64,000 nt of DNA, from contig NC_057918.1 of NCBI RefSeq assembly GCF_018873765.1, positions 13,338,862 through 13,402,861 on the forward strand, in the 5' to 3' direction. Under the pieces are notes generated by a model. It saw only the letters and a program-made list of their open reading frames with translations. It ran no database searches and was not told the DNA's origin. Of this stretch, positions 1 to 12,819 are shown piece after piece (position 1 is the first letter of the stretch; every line of letters starts with the position of its first letter). Both the position numbers and the translations under genes were made by a program. The stretch comes from Telopea speciosissima (taxonomy: Eukaryota; Streptophyta; Magnoliopsida; Proteales; Proteaceae).

Positions 1-572
1 TTTATATGCAATTGGGTCCCTTAGATCAGGGACAGGCATGAAACCTCCCTCTCTCACCATTGATTCTCGGAAATATGGCAATCCCCCTTGGTTGGCAACT
101 GATAGAGGTATTTCTTTTGGTATGTTTTCATATTCCACTTTTGCAGCATTCCACTGGGCTATTGGTGGTAGTGTTGTGTCATTAGTTGTCTTCTTCATCA
201 GTGCATTTGTAGAACAAGCAACATTAGCCTGCTTACAGAATGAATGCTGGTGGGAGGGCAATTCATTTTCTTCCATAAGTTTCATAAACACTGCTACCTG
301 ATGCGAGCTTAATGGAGAAGCTTTTGCAGCTAACCAATATGGAGGCTGTGGAAGATCAATATGATCTTCCCAGTATTGTGAGAATGCATTTTCAGCTTGA
401 GAACCCTGCAATTTCATTTGGGGGGGGGGGGAATATAACAACCAAATAAGAAAGATAAAACAAAAACAAAAAATAACCATGTTGAGTTGAATGGATAACA
501 TAAAAACATTATTTTCCTTACACTATGGTATGCTACTATCAGAAGTCCAAGCAACAGAATGGGGTGCATCAT
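1..572 (-). CDS. BURP-domain protein, polygalacturonase-1 beta-like, 5' part (3' end outside window)
   Basis: Two exons are visible: 572-522 and 405 to the left edge, with a 116-bp GT-AG intron (522/521 donor AGT|GTAAGG, acceptor TTGCAG|GGT). Exon 1 encodes a 17-residue hydrophobic start (MMHPILLLGLLIVAYHS) that reads as a secretion signal. Exon 2 continues in phase 0 for 135 residues and contains hallmarks of the polygalacturonase non-catalytic beta subunit: AFSQYWEDHI, WLAAKASPLSSHQ, a Cys-containing segment, and YFRESMVREGGFMPVPDLRD, which precedes the BURP domain. Known relatives are secreted cell-wall proteins that modulate pectin metabolism. The tandem 14-residue FxxY repeats that normally separate the Cys segment from the FFRE segment are absent, leaving only about 50 residues there. 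The BURP domain itself (spaced CH motifs) would lie left of the window. The family call is fairly secure; the subfamily is inference. Confidence 0.75.
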
Positions 573-660
573 GGAGGAACTGAAAGAGAGAACAAAATGA
601 GTTGAATTTGTGCCTTTGTTGGAATGAGTTGGATATGTTGCAAGGAGAAGAGGATGTTTG

Positions 661-668
661 AATTTATA
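661..668 (-). promoter_or_regulatory. Probable TATA box of the BURP gene
   Basis: Read on the minus strand the site is TATAAATT within CCCATATAAATTC, about 90 bp upstream of the ATG at 572. The spacing would give a 5' leader of roughly 60 bases that is CT-rich just before the start codon. Position and sequence fit a plant TATA element; transcription was not tested. Confidence 0.5.
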
Positions 669-1404
669 TGGGAAAATTTCAATACAAGGGCGAAGTTTTT
701 TCCGTCCCCAAAATGGTCATATGTTATTCAGTAATTTCCCAATTTATTATGTGAAAAAGTGAAAAAACTTTTCTTTTATGACTAACATTAAAGCAAACTT
801 CTAATTGTCCTTTAGTCCTCAAATTTTTAAATACCAAGATTGGCCCTCAATTCTAGGTCATTCTCACAAGTATTATTCTTATTCTATTTTCTTATCTTCC
901 AAGCTTTTCATGTGAAGGTTAACCATAATAGTCAAAGAAAAGCTTCAAGAACTTAATCTTAATGGTATACATGACCAGAAATATGGAAAGAAAACAACCC
1001 CTGGTGTTAACAACCTCTACCATGATGAAAACCCCTATAATTGAACAGAAGTTAACCCTAAATCCACCGCCGAAGAATGAGTACTCAAGTTGCAACATAT
1101 GAGTTGTTAGGAGATCAGATTACCTTTCGTCATGTTTCAACCCCCTCTGCAAAATTCTCCATCAAGTTCTTCAAAGCTGATGCCTGAAGATATCAGCTGA
1201 TAGTAGAAGTGAAGAAGAAGAAGAACTACTGGGTTCAAGGGGTAATTATTGCATTCAAAATCTTGAGGTAAGGGTTGATGTGGGTATGTAATTTGATGGG
1301 ATAGTTTTTGCATTAATATCTTGGAAGTTTTGAGCAATCATTGTTATTCAACTAAGCTAAATTTGTAAAACAATTTTCGACACTTCTTCAAACAACATTT
1401 AAAC

Positions 1405-1570
1405 TAGGATCGAGTTTCCCTCCACTGATCCCATTCACTAAGGGGCGTGAGAGGGCAGGAATGGGTATCAGAAGGGTATTTTAGAACATATTAAAACCTT
1501 AGGAGGGGCTTGTGAACCCTAGGATGGTGGGTGAACTGTCTTCTATGGGCGGAGGAAAACTGTCTTTCAA
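1405..1570. repeat. Foldback MITE, family A copy 1
   Basis: The ends are imperfect inverted repeats (GAGTTTCCCTCCAC at the left, GGGCGGAGGAAAACTGTC at the right), and the middle carries CACCATCC/GGATGGTGGGTGAAC blocks. A second copy in the opposite orientation lies at about 28660-28815 inside an intron of the CNGC gene, sharing the phrases GACGGTTCACCCACCATCC and GGAGGGAAACTCGGTCC. No transposase is present, so this is a non-autonomous element. Confidence 0.6.
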
Positions 1571-2101
1571 ACTATTAATAAAACATAAGGAAAAGTCAGA
1601 TTAGTTTGAATCAATTTGCTTTATTAGGTAAAAGGGCCTTATACAACAAAATTAAAATTTCCAATTGTTGCATAATGGAGTGCAGTTTGGCCGTTTGTGA
1701 AATTTGAATCTTACACTCCCTTGTATTGACATTTTCCCTTTCATTTTTAGCTATCCATTAGTTTTAACTATTTTCACAAAAGCTTGTTGTATAATTGACA
1801 TTTAAAGTCTTGTTTTGCCACATGGTCAAATCCAATAGGCCTAAATTTGAAATTCGAGTAGGAAAACCTTGACCGCCACCGGGGCTCACTTGATTTGCCA
1901 CATGATCAATATTTGGGCGATGGAGGAAACTATTGCTCTGATAAGGCAGCTTAGTTAGAACTTAAGTTTTGTGGAGTTAATCTCCACATTGTCATCCATC
2001 TATTTGCAAGGTTTTATTCCAATGTACTTTTCGCACATGGCTACTCTTCCATCCAAACAACCAATTTCAATAGAGGAGCCCTCCATGTGGTAAATATTTA
2101 A

Positions 2102-2237
2102 GCTGTGTTTGGTATGCATTCTTGGAATGCATTCTAGGTCGATTTCGCAATCTCGGGCAATAAAATTAACTATTTTTATCATCTGAGAATGCGAAATTGA
2201 CTTGGAATGCATTCCAAAAATGCATACCAAACACTGC
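2102..2237. repeat. Foldback MITE, PIF/Harbinger (Tourist)-like
   Basis: The element begins AGCTGTGTTTGGTATGCATT and ends AATGCATACCAAACACTGCC, so its arms pair almost perfectly for about 45 bases. A TTA stands immediately outside each end, consistent with the 3-bp TTA/TAA target duplication of PIF/Harbinger elements. The inner motif CATTCTAGGTCGAT also occurs in a rearranged copy at 26236-26412. No coding capacity. Confidence 0.65.
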
Positions 2238-2959
2238 CTTAGTATATTTGATTGAGTGAACTATAGAAGATTTTTATTTTTATTTTTGTTTAAGCTTGTA
2301 GATCCATTGGACTCGCATTTTTTTGTATGATCTTTTCAACCACGGAAGACCTAAATTATTGTGATTGGTAAGCCTCACTACAAAGGTAGGATAAGGTCAG
2401 GTATGACCTTACCCTTCCTTAAGACATCTCAACTCTCTATGTCCAACTCAACTCATAAATAAGGAAGATATTGAGAACAACTAAATTATTAAAAAGGTAA
2501 TGTGATAAAAAAAAAAAAAAGAGGAGACTAAGAAATTGGGATGTTAAAAAAATTATGAAACAAAAACACATCGATGAAAAAGTTGATGTCTTGAAGTTTT
2601 ATTTAATTAAGAAGAAAATTTATTTATTTTTTTGTGAAGAAACTAAGCCATATGTTTTTGAGTTCAGGATAACTTGCCATATGGTTTGTTCTAAGAACAG
2701 GTCAAATTGCTACACTAGGAACTAGATTTGAGATTTTTGGGATCAAAATGCATGACCATGGAAGGAAAAGTTTGAGAGGAGGGGAAGCTTAGACATTTAA
2801 TCTTAGCAAGAATTGGTAAGAACAAATTAGGCATAGAAAAGATAACGCAGTTATTATCAAGAAGATTTTGGCAATAGATAATTAAGATATGTCTAATGCA
2901 CTAACAAGCCAAATGTTCTGTAAGCTTTATAGCAAAAGTTTTTGAATAGTAGACATAGA

Positions 2960-3345
2960 GGGCATTTCTAGACCAACACCATTTTTTGCCACATGAAAGG
3001 ATGAGGTGGAATTTCACTCATATGGATATTTGAAAAATGGTCTAGGGTTGGCCACATGTCACATTTTAGACTCGGATTCAAGCATATACCCTCATGTATT
3101 GGCAGATTCACCTTTATTTTAACCTGTTCATTTCTTTTGAAAATATTACATTTTTAGTGGATTTTCAAAGATTTATTTTTCCACTCGGCAAACTCCATTT
3201 TAGCTAGAACTTGACATGTGAGTAGGGGACATTGGGTTTTATTTGTCCACAAAATTTCAACTCTATTCAATGTGCCATGTCTTAGATATTTGTGGTAGTT
3301 TAAAAATACCGTTGGACTATTAAACTTCACCCAAGATTTATACAC
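2960..3345. repeat. Dispersed repeat family B, copy 1
   Basis: Shares the phrase GAACTTGACATGTGAGTAGGGG followed by a CACAAAATTTCAAC block with segments near 7240-7620 (in an ABCC intron) and 53570-53830 (in an intron of the DUF4336 gene). The copies are diverged. No termini or coding sequence were recognised, so the class is unknown. Confidence 0.45.
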
Positions 3346-3564
3346 ATGCATAAAGAAAATCTCTCTCTTTTTTTTTTCCCCTTCTCATATTATTTTCTAC
3401 CCCCAACACTTCAACTCTATGCCAATGCCAACTGAAATGATTACGGACAACATCGATTTCCTAACAAAATTTTGTTATACTAAAAATAACAATTCACCTT
3501 CTCAGTCTAATGCAGCTAACTTACTTTGGACAGTCCAAACTCACTTATTTAACATTTCAAAAGA

Positions 3565-6500
3565 CTATGAACTGCATCTTCGAGTATACTCCTTAACAAG
3601 CTCCGCAAATGACGAGGACTTGGTCTCTAGTAATTTGGCTGGGGAATCATATTCGAGTATAAGGCCTGTTTAAAACACGAAAGCATGTCAATCTGATTAG
3701 GCAAGCACTAGAAAAGAATGAGAAGATGTATTACCAAACTCAACAGAACTCATTTATGTATGGTGTACTAATTACTAGCCACTAACCATTATCCAAGAGA
3801 AGGACCATATCGATATCAAGAATTGTTGTTATCCTATGTGCAATTGTGATGATAGTAGACCCTGAGAAATGTTGACTAAGCGTTTGCTGAATTAGATAGT
3901 CAGTTGCAGTATCCACTGATGCAGTAGCTTCATCGAGTACTAACACTTTGCTCCTCTTAAGTAATACCCGCCCTAAACAGAATAGTTGCCTTTGACCCAT
4001 GCTCCAATTCTCTCCGTTCTCAGTCACTGTGACAGCCATCACATGAAAATGGATTAACTATTTAGGATCTTATTTTATTAACTTTTCTTCTCTTACTTCT
4101 TGTCAGAAAAGGGGTTGGGGGATAGGAGTGTAGATTGTTCATTACAAGTATATACATCATACAATATTGCTTGAATAGATAAATGGATGTTGAGCAACTT
4201 TAGAACTTTGATACAGAGTGAATATGATAAGAAACCAACCTGCAGAATCAAGCTTCCCTTCTTTCTTTCTAACTTCATCACCAAGTTGACATTTATCCAA
4301 AGCCTAAGACAATTAAAAGGTCCATGTCAACTTACCACCTTGCTTGATAATTCAAGATGATGCAGAACTAACCATTAAAAACAAACTATGAAAAAAAGAT
4401 GAAATAAATAAGCAAAGGGGTGCTCAGTGAAAATGGAAAACATAGCATTAAAAATAGTCCACTTCCTAGGTTCCAACTAAGATAATTTCTTAGGCCAAAC
4501 TTGGGCAAAAGATTATCCAATGCATCCGTCCAATGAAATGATTTCGATAACTTAATGGAAGGATATAAAAATTGAATAAAAAAAAAAAAAATGACTGTAA
4601 GAAAAGAGTTCATAGAGATATATGTCCCAACCAGTCAATTATGATGTGTTTGTTTTGTGTATGAATTATCAGTACATAGACGATATGCCCATCCTATCTT
4701 TGTCAAGGATTAACTATTAATCACCAGATGAAAAACAACATACCTCCCAGATTTGTTCATCAGTGTACTCTTCAAGCGGGTCAAGATTGTTTCTTAGAGT
4801 CCCCTCAAACATTGTTGGGTCTTGTGGGATGATGCTCAATTTTGATCTCAAGTCATGAAGTCCAATCTTGGAGATGTTGATACCATCTATCCAAATTTGA
4901 CCAGCTACAGGTTCAAGCATGCGGAAGAGAGCTTGTACGAGAGTTGATTTACCACTTCCCGTTCGCCCAACAATTCCAATCTTCTTCCCTCCAGGGAAAG
5001 TGCATGTGAGACCTCGCAAGACAAGAGGAAGGTGTGGGGCATACCGAACCTGCATGCATATTAAATAATTAAACCATAGTGCTTAGCAGAATTCTATAAA
5101 AGGAAGAACTATCCAGCAACATTATGCTTCAGAGGGTTATTCCATAAAACAAGGAGGTAAAGACTTTGAGGAATCCAAATTGGCAATTACCTGCAGATCA
5201 ACAAAATCAACTTTCCCTTGCGATGGCCATTCACGACCTGGTTTATTTTCTTCTACCAAGAGTGGCGGTTCACTAGGGATGCAAGCATACTGTAGTATTC
5301 TCTCAACAGATATGATTTTATTCTCAAGTATACTAAGATCCCATACGACCCCATACATACTAAGACCAAGCCCATATGTGACTGCCAAACCCACAACACC
5401 TTCAAGAGAAGGAACAAAAAAAAAAAACAAAATAAATTCACAATCATGCCTTCATGTGAGTAATCAATTATGGTTGCCTTAAAAGATGATTTTGTAAGAT
5501 CTCAAGTTCAAGTTTTTACCAGGATTGAGTACTCCCTTAGCCACTGAAATTAAGAAAACCAAAGAGATGACATATGTGATACACATCAACATATCCATGC
5601 GGAAACATAACCACTCCATTGCACCAGAGAGATGAAATTTGAGTCGGGCATACTTGTCCACCAGCTTGAAATTTGTGTCCATAAACCTCTCTTCTTGATC
5701 AAAGCACCTAATTATGGTTGAACCTAAACTAGATTCAACAAAATGTTGTATAATTGGAGCCTGGCATACTCCAGCCAGTCGTGAGAGTTCTCGTGCTGCA
5801 GATCTATAGTATCGCTACAAGTCAAGGTTTGCAAAAAAAAAAAAAAATTAGGTACAAGGTATAAAAAAAAAGTGTACCGAATCTATAGCTGAGAAAATGA
5901 TATAGGCTTCATTTTTAATGAGAGATTTTCTAATGTCAGGTGCTTATGTTTAGATGGTTGATAGTGACACTATGATCAATTTATCATGAATAAAACTGTA
6001 GGTAATTATTTATTCCGTTTTGTTCTCTTTTGAATGGTAAGTATTACTAATTTTAATAAATGTTGATTGAATAATATACATTGTATGCATGTTGACTATA
6101 TCCCAAACTTTCTATCCCCAAATTGTTGAGTAAAAAGTTTACTGAAGATGAACGTAACTATATCTGAAAATTTGTGGTACCTGTTTACTTTTTTCTTTTT
6201 TACTGAGTTTTTAATTATAATATCCAATTTCAAATTCAATAATTGGCCGCATATGTCCATATTCAATATTTTTTACTAAACCTAAATTTCTAATGATGGA
6301 CTAGACAATATGACCTTATTCACTGTCACCAAGGCACAAGAATGTATAGTTCAACACAAAATGCAGCATAGTGTAGCCTATAGGTACTTTGAGTAAGTGC
6401 AATGCTTTTGCATGCTTAGCCAAACGCATAGGCCACGTGCTTTACTTTGTAAAGAAAGAGGGATGCGAACAAAAGAAGGGAAGTGTAAACGAAAGATGGA

Positions 6501-9500
6501 AAGGAAGGAAGGAAGAAGAAGATTTCCCATTGAAAACTATTAACTAATTAATAATGCAGCACCAGTTCACATGGCAGTTCACCTAGATACACTTCTATTA
6601 ACTGCCCAAATATCTATCACATGGCAATTCCATGGGGCTCAAATTTACTGATGTGGGTTGTCCAAATCACCACTTATTCATCTATCACGTTTGAGCTCTG
6701 ATTGGCTGAAAATTCAACTTTCATAGCTTTGGGCAACTTCAATTCAACCATTGTAAATAAGGCACTACAAGAAATGTTCTCTATGGTGGAAGTTTTTTGC
6801 GCTGCCATAGACCACAAATCCATCGCTATAGACTTCAGATGACAGTTTTTTTTATCTCTCAGGGAATCGACCACTCTATTTAAACTACAATGGTTCATTG
6901 ATTAGACCGTGTAAGTACTTTTTCATGGTGGTAGAAGTCCTAGCATGATAGGCCATGCAATAGAGATTGGGTCCAAAATTTGACCAATGATTAAGACAAG
7001 GCCCCCGATCAGGCCTTGCAATGGACATTTTCCTTTAATCCTTAATATTTTAGCTTTCAAGTTTCAAGAGTTATTTATTAATTTACCATTTACTAATTTA
7101 AAATCATTTACAAATTTATCATTTTAAAAAGTATAAACTAATTTATTTTCGTAGTTATTAACTAATTTATTATCTAGTTAATGCAAGAATGAGAAATTAT
7201 TCATTAATTTATTATTTACAAATTTGGCAGACTAGGTAATAGGTCGAGACACTTAATTCCATCCTTGGAAGGATCAAATGGTATATTTGACCATTGCATA
7301 CATTGGAGATGGTTTGGATCAACCCCATGTTAAATTGCGGATCCAAATTCAATCATTTACCCTCTCCCCAGGTAATGCCTTTCCCTCCCATGTATGTCCA
7401 TGCACCTCCTCAATTGTCCCTTGCACCCAAATCAAATCTGTAGATTTTTCAATGATTTGTTTCGCCACATGGCCGACCATCCATTTGGGATGAAACTTGA
7501 CATATGACAATGGACTTTGGGTGTCTACTTGTTCACAAAATTTCAACCCAATCCAATCTTCCACATAGCAGATTTATGCACCTGATCATACTTAAATCTA
7601 TAGACTGTCAAACTAGAAAACCTTCTCTCTTTATTAATTGTTAACTTTATTTTCGTATGAGCTCCAATCGGCGGAGCTACCAAAAGAACTAATAGACCAT
7701 ACTATACTTTTGTCAGTACATGTCTAAAATATTTTTATGCATATCAAAAGCGCAGCCATGTCGCTTTAAGTGCACTTTGTACTTTGAATATTGGCCTTGT
7801 TTGCTCCTTTCTTCTCAAACAAATTTGTAAATAGATTACAACTTTGCATTAATTTACATGAAAATATGTGATTGGGAAAATTGAATTCTTATATATAATC
7901 TCTATAAATTCAAGAAGAATGTGAAGGTTTAAATCAACACTTTCACACTTCAACATGCATCTACCACTAAATCAATTTTGTTGTGAATAAAAGAAATTCA
8001 GAATTCACACATCAAACAAATATTGAACCAACTTGTATTATGGTCTGTTAATCATGGGAAATATATGGCTACGCTCGATTTGAAATTTTAATCATGAGAA
8101 GTTGGAGTAGCTATAGAATTACCTGGTACCAGATGCATGTCACAGTCATCGGAATAAAAACTATTAGCATTTGCCATGCAACCTGTGACATTACTGCAGC
8201 AGTTCCCAGGAATCCTATGATTGAGATAAGAACTTCTTCAGTTTGACGTGGAATAGAAGTATCAACTGCACTTTGATCAATGGATACCTGTGTACAAAAT
8301 AGAGTTTATTTAAAATCTAAATTTATATTAATTGTTATGATGATCAAACAAGATCAATTTGATACCAATAGTAAATATGCAAATTTACTAACCCGATTTA
8401 AAATCCTTCCACTGGGGGTAGAATCAAAAAATGATAGGGGAGCACGAAAAATGCACAAATGCATTTTGTTGAAGAGAAGAGTGGATGTCTTATATCCAAC
8501 AGTTACAATGAGCATTGACCTTATAAGTACACACAACGAGCTTCCAAAGAACAAAGCAACATAAACAAAGATGAGAGTGGATCCTCTAACACGAGGTTTT
8601 ATATCTCTTGAAATGGGAGTAGCCAACACCATCCAATAACTACTGCCTATTTCGAGAAGATTAAAAAAAATTTGTGCCAACAATATTAATGGTACAAAAG
8701 CTCCTTTATATGTGGCGGTAATGTACTTCCAGTAGAATGAAAGACTAACTCTACCCTTTTCTCTCTTTTCTTCATGAACAAGCTGCCCTTCTGGCCCAGC
8801 CTGTTTTTTTGTTTTGTAGTTTTTGGGTTCCTTTTCCTCATCATCTTGAATAGATTTCTCGTTACACAACATATTAGCATCTTCCTCATCATTAATTAAA
8901 TTATCCAATGCAACCCCATGTTCGATAGAATTAAGGTCTGCCAAAGCTTTTTTATGTGCACCCACTAATTCCATAAAGTCAGTTCCTGAACTAAGAATTT
9001 CTTCGTACTTTCCTGCTTGAGTAATCCTTCCATCTTTCATAACCTGTCAAACAAGAGAAGATAAATAATCACTTTCAAACTCGGCTAAGGGATTTCAAAT
9101 CGAGAAAGAAAGATGATATATTCTCACCAGGATAAGATCAGCAGAAGCTAAAAATTCTACTTGATGAGTAACATAAATTACTGTTTTTGAACCTAAACTT
9201 CCCAGCAAACACTCCTATCATAAAAGTTTACATGTTCAGTTACTTAGGCACTTAAAAAGAATTTCCGGTTACTTAAAGGAGCCAAATACATATATATTAA
9301 AATAAATTGTTTTTCATAGAAATAAGTAACATCAAACCATAGTTTTATGCAAGAACATGCATTACTCAATATCACGTGTTTGTATGTTTTCTTTGATTAG
9401 ATGACCATGATTTCAGTCTTCTTATATCAATTTTTAGACCAAACTCAATTTATAGTGAACAAAATTGGGATGTAAGCAATGAGATGTATAACTTCAAGCC

Positions 9501-11906
9501 AATTTCATTAAAAACAATTTGGAAGTAGAGGTCAAAGAGCAGCTACCTTATATAGATGAGTTCCTGTGTGAGCATCCACAGCACTAAAAGGATCATCAAA
9601 CAAATAAATATCAGCATCATGGTATAAAGCACGTGCAATTTGGATTCTTTGCTTCTGCCCACCACTCAGGTTGATCCCTCTCTCCCCTATGATAGTTTGG
9701 TCCCCAAAGGCACATAGTTCTAGGTCATTCTTCAATGAACATGCTTCAAGGATCATCTCGTACCTTTCATTATCCATCTCCCTACCAAACAATATATTGT
9801 CTACTATTTTGCCACTCTGTATCCAAGGTGATTGTGAAACATAGGCCTTCGTGCCATTCAACTTAATGGTTCCAGATTCTTTTGGTATTTCCCCCAATAT
9901 ACATGAGAGGAGACTTGACTTGCCTGACCCAACAGAGCCACAAATGGCCACTCTCATACCATGGTACACTCGAAAATTAAGATCTTTTAATATGAGATCA
10001 GGGGAATGAAGGTCCCAAGAGAAATTCCCTTTAACTATCTCAATTGCAACATCGACACCACCTTTGGGAAGCTTTTGATTTATATTTGGATCAAGATTAT
10101 CGAGACAAAGGAATGAGGTTATCCTGTTGAGGGAAACTTTAGTTTGAACTACCATGGATATTGTGTCTGGGAGACTATAAATGGGCCTTTGCAATATCCC
10201 AAATGTTGCAAGTGCAGATAAAATCTTCCCCGACTCTAGGGGAATTCTCATAAGCATACAAAACCCAAAAGTAACCATAGATACGAACATGGGAGCAGAC
10301 AAGTACACAAAAGCAATCATAGCTGATGCATAAAGTAACTTTTTCAACCATATTGTTTCACAGTTCCTAAGCTCAGTTATTTTATCCAAGAACTTCATCT
10401 CCCAGCCCTGGAGCTTGAGAATCCTCATATTCCTCAGAGCCTCAGATGTCACCTTCATCCGTTGATCCTTTGAATCCATCAATTTCCCCTGAAAATTCTC
10501 TTGTAGTTTTTCCAATGGAACATTTGCTAATATCAAAATCATTGTAGCAATAAAAGCTACAAGTGAAGCAAGCCCAAGGTTCTTGTACAAGATCAATAAT
10601 GCCAGAACAACCTGAACAGGCACCCTCCATATATTGTGTAAGTACCAACTAAAGAGAGCAATCCTCTCAACATCAACACTCATCAAATTAATGTTCTCCC
10701 CACTAGTGTAGCTTTGCTTTGATTGATTTGAAAGCCTAAAACACTTCTTATAGATTATTGAGAATAAGGCAGCACGAATCCTAATTGACATTTTTCGTAA
10801 TTGAAAGAATAAATGTCTATCTGAGACGCACCATATGAGCTTCGAAAGAAAAAAAAAAACACTAGCACATAGCCTTTATATTTTATTTGCTGAGGGCTAC
10901 TAAGATACTGAACAAAGGAGTCCATAAGATATGGTACAACATAAGAAGCTAATGTGCATACAATGGAGAATAGAGCAGTCCATAGAATTTCTTTCCACGT
11001 TGAGAGAATCAGTGCTTTCACCAATTTGAGTATGCTTACCTGACCACCATTACCATCAGATTCAAGTTTATTTACAAAACGAGAAAAGACTACATCAGCA
11101 CAATCACTATTGGCTAGCTGAGGAACATCTTCAAGGTTCAATGTTTTTTTATACCCAAGTGCAAGCAAAGGGCCTATCCAAGCAAAAGTAAAAATACTTA
11201 AAAGACTGGCATTTATATAAGGAGTTACACTCTCTCCATCGACACCTGATCCATGTTTGTCGTCACCATTACTTTTATTGGACCCACTTTTCAAAAGAGG
11301 CTCCAAAAGATGGAGATCTTTATCATCTCTCCCTTTGCCAAACAACCCAGTATAACAAAAGAATAAGCCAAAAATAGTGGATAAAGCATCAGAGATCCAT
11401 AAGAGGAATGGTAATGACAAATGTTTCCAATAAAAACCAAGATGTACAACAAGATAGAAACAAGACATTAGGAAGTAGAAGGCCCACCAAATCCTTAGTA
11501 GAATAGGAAACCTACGCTCACTTGAAGGAGAAAATTGGATATGCAAGTAAGCAAAGATCACAAACCAAGTGAATGTTTTGCATGCAAAATCAAATTGCGC
11601 AAAAAACTTTAGATCAGACCAACCATGTCTATACCCAGAGATGTAGTTCAACACAAATAGGAGTAGATCGCAGAAAGACAAACTTATGCAAGATACGAGG
11701 GTTGACCTATAGTATAAAAAATATGTATTCTTCAATATTGGTCTTGAATTTTCAAGGGTAGGCATTGTGCGTCTCTTGCAAGCCCAGAAAATGGATAAAA
11801 CTAGTAACAAAATTAGGTGTGACGAAGTAGAAAACTCATGTAGAAAAATGGTTGTAGAAAAATTCCAGATTTTCATATCATTCTTTGATTCTTCAAGAGC
11901 ATCCAT
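3565..11906 (-). CDS. ABC transporter C family (MRP-type) protein; frame broken once in exon 1
   Basis: Ten exons with GT-AG introns: 11906-9547, 9214-9128, 9043-8393, 8287-8123, 5814-5520, 5399-5191, 5049-4744, 4303-4240, 4026-3787, 3665-3565. Allowing for one missing base in exon 1, they add to 1492 codons plus stop, normal for plant full-size MRPs (about 1500 aa). Order is TMD0, TMD1, NBD1, linker, TMD2, NBD2. NBD1 has Walker [10 protein letters not shown] (about 654-662), signature LSGGQKQR and Walker [15 protein letters not shown]2 has GRTGSGKST (1284-1292), signature WSMGQRQ and Walker [13 protein letters not shown], then the H-loop TIAHR. Such proteins pump glutathione or other conjugates across the vacuolar or plasma membrane with ATP; the substrate cannot be read here. 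Exon 1 is out of frame across an 11-T tract (10849-10859): 12 T would restore [11 protein letters not shown]. Either a sequencing slip or an inactive allele. Best match by memory is the ABCC3-like subgroup. Confidence 0.9.
6763..7000. repeat. CACTA-type transposon terminus, fragment
   Basis: CACTACAAGAAATG at 6763-6776 is the canonical CACTA (En/Spm) terminus and is followed by TCTCTATGGTGGAAG-type subterminal sequence with a repeated TATGGTGG/CATGGTGG motif. The matching CTTGTAGTG end was not found in this intron, so the element looks truncated. It lies in the 2.3-kb ABCC intron between exons 4 and 5. The right boundary given is arbitrary. Confidence 0.5.
7240..7620. repeat. Dispersed repeat family B, copy 2
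   Basis: Contains GAAACTTGACATATGACAATGG followed by TTGTTCACAAAATTTCAACCC, diverged from the family copies at 2960-3345 and 53570-53830. It sits in the long ABCC intron. No terminal structure is clear. Confidence 0.4.
10849..10859 (-). other. Homopolymer frameshift site in ABCC exon 1
   Basis: On the coding strand this is GTG, eleven T, then CTTTCG. With eleven T the frame passes into FRSSYGASQ and ends a little downstream; with twelve (or nine) it continues as [12 protein letters not shown] and joins [12 protein letters not shown], the conserved segment after TM helices of TMD1. Exon 1 is 2360 nt, two modulo three, although the acceptor and downstream exons require phase 0, which independently points to a one-base loss. 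Everything downstream of the site is in frame and conserved. Confidence 0.85.
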
Positions 11907-12540
11907 GTTTGCAAATTTTCTGTTCTTCTATTTGTAATTTGGTGGCTTAGCTCCGGCACGTCCAATACAAATCTTATTAGCTGTATCACATTTTGAATCG
12001 ATGTAGGCCCAACTGCAAAAAATGTTGTGAAAACTCTAGCATCTAAGTACAGACCATTTGCACCTGAAGTGTTCCAAAAGGACCTAGTCCAAAATTGGAG
12101 TCCTAATATCACCCTTAGATATAGCTGAACCTGTTAATGAACAGACAGAACATAAACTATTTAAAATATATAAACGCAAGAGAGTAGGCAAAATTTTCAT
12201 AGAAAAATCAAGAATGAAAGAAGTTGCATTTATATATATGATTTAGTCTATATTTCATTAAGAACATCAATCAAGAGAATAGAACCTTAATAGTATGAGA
12301 TGAAATAAAGCAACAAATATTTTATCACTAACATATTGAAGCAAAATGTAAGGCAAAGAACTTCTTATAATAAGAACACCAAGTGATGCATAGCAATAAA
12401 TTTCTATAGCAAAATACAAAGAGAAAAACTGATCTTCCAAAATACCATATCCATATACGAAATTCCAATACTATAACAATAGAAACAACATCAACAACAT
12501 AATTAACATGTCAATAAAACGGTCACAAATTATTTTTTTT

Positions 12541-12650
12541 GGGGGGGGGGGGGGGGAATAGTTATTCTCCAAGGAGAGTTGAATTCATGACCTCTTATTT
12601 GTGAGGTATTGGTCCTTGCCAACTGTGCAACCCCCTTGGGGTAATGGTCA
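12541..12650 (-). repeat. SINE-like, tRNA-derived fragment
   Basis: On the minus strand it reads CCCCAAGGGGGTTGCACAG, then TTGGCAAGGACC, which resembles a pol III A box, then AGGTCATGAATTCAACTC, which resembles a B box. A run of 16 G on the plus strand closes it. A related SINE head lies at about 34590-34700. No coding function. Confidence 0.5.
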
Positions 12651-12819
12651 AATGTTGATACAATAGCCATTATGCAAGAAATCTTGCTATACCTTTGATG
12701 GCAACTTGAAGATCATCGAATGCGAAGGGGGAAATCCGATTGACACACCACTGCAACTAACCACTCTCAATTTGATTTTATCTATAAATCAACAACTAGA
12801 CTGAGTTATATTCCAAGAA

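Larger units (their letters stand above)
573..3564. other. Intergenic interval between the BURP and ABCC genes
   Basis: No coding region is supported here. The interval holds the BURP promoter at its left end, two foldback elements (about 1405-1570 and 2102-2237), A/T-rich stretches, and a dispersed repeat near 2960-3345. Short open frames in this stretch are low-complexity or lie in repeats. Confidence 0.6.

Noticed and set aside
12541-12556. Poly-G run of 16 (also poly-C at 18259 and poly-G at 421) as functional sites
   Set aside because: Homopolymers of this kind adjoin repeats or introns and are prone to sequencing error; no functional evidence.
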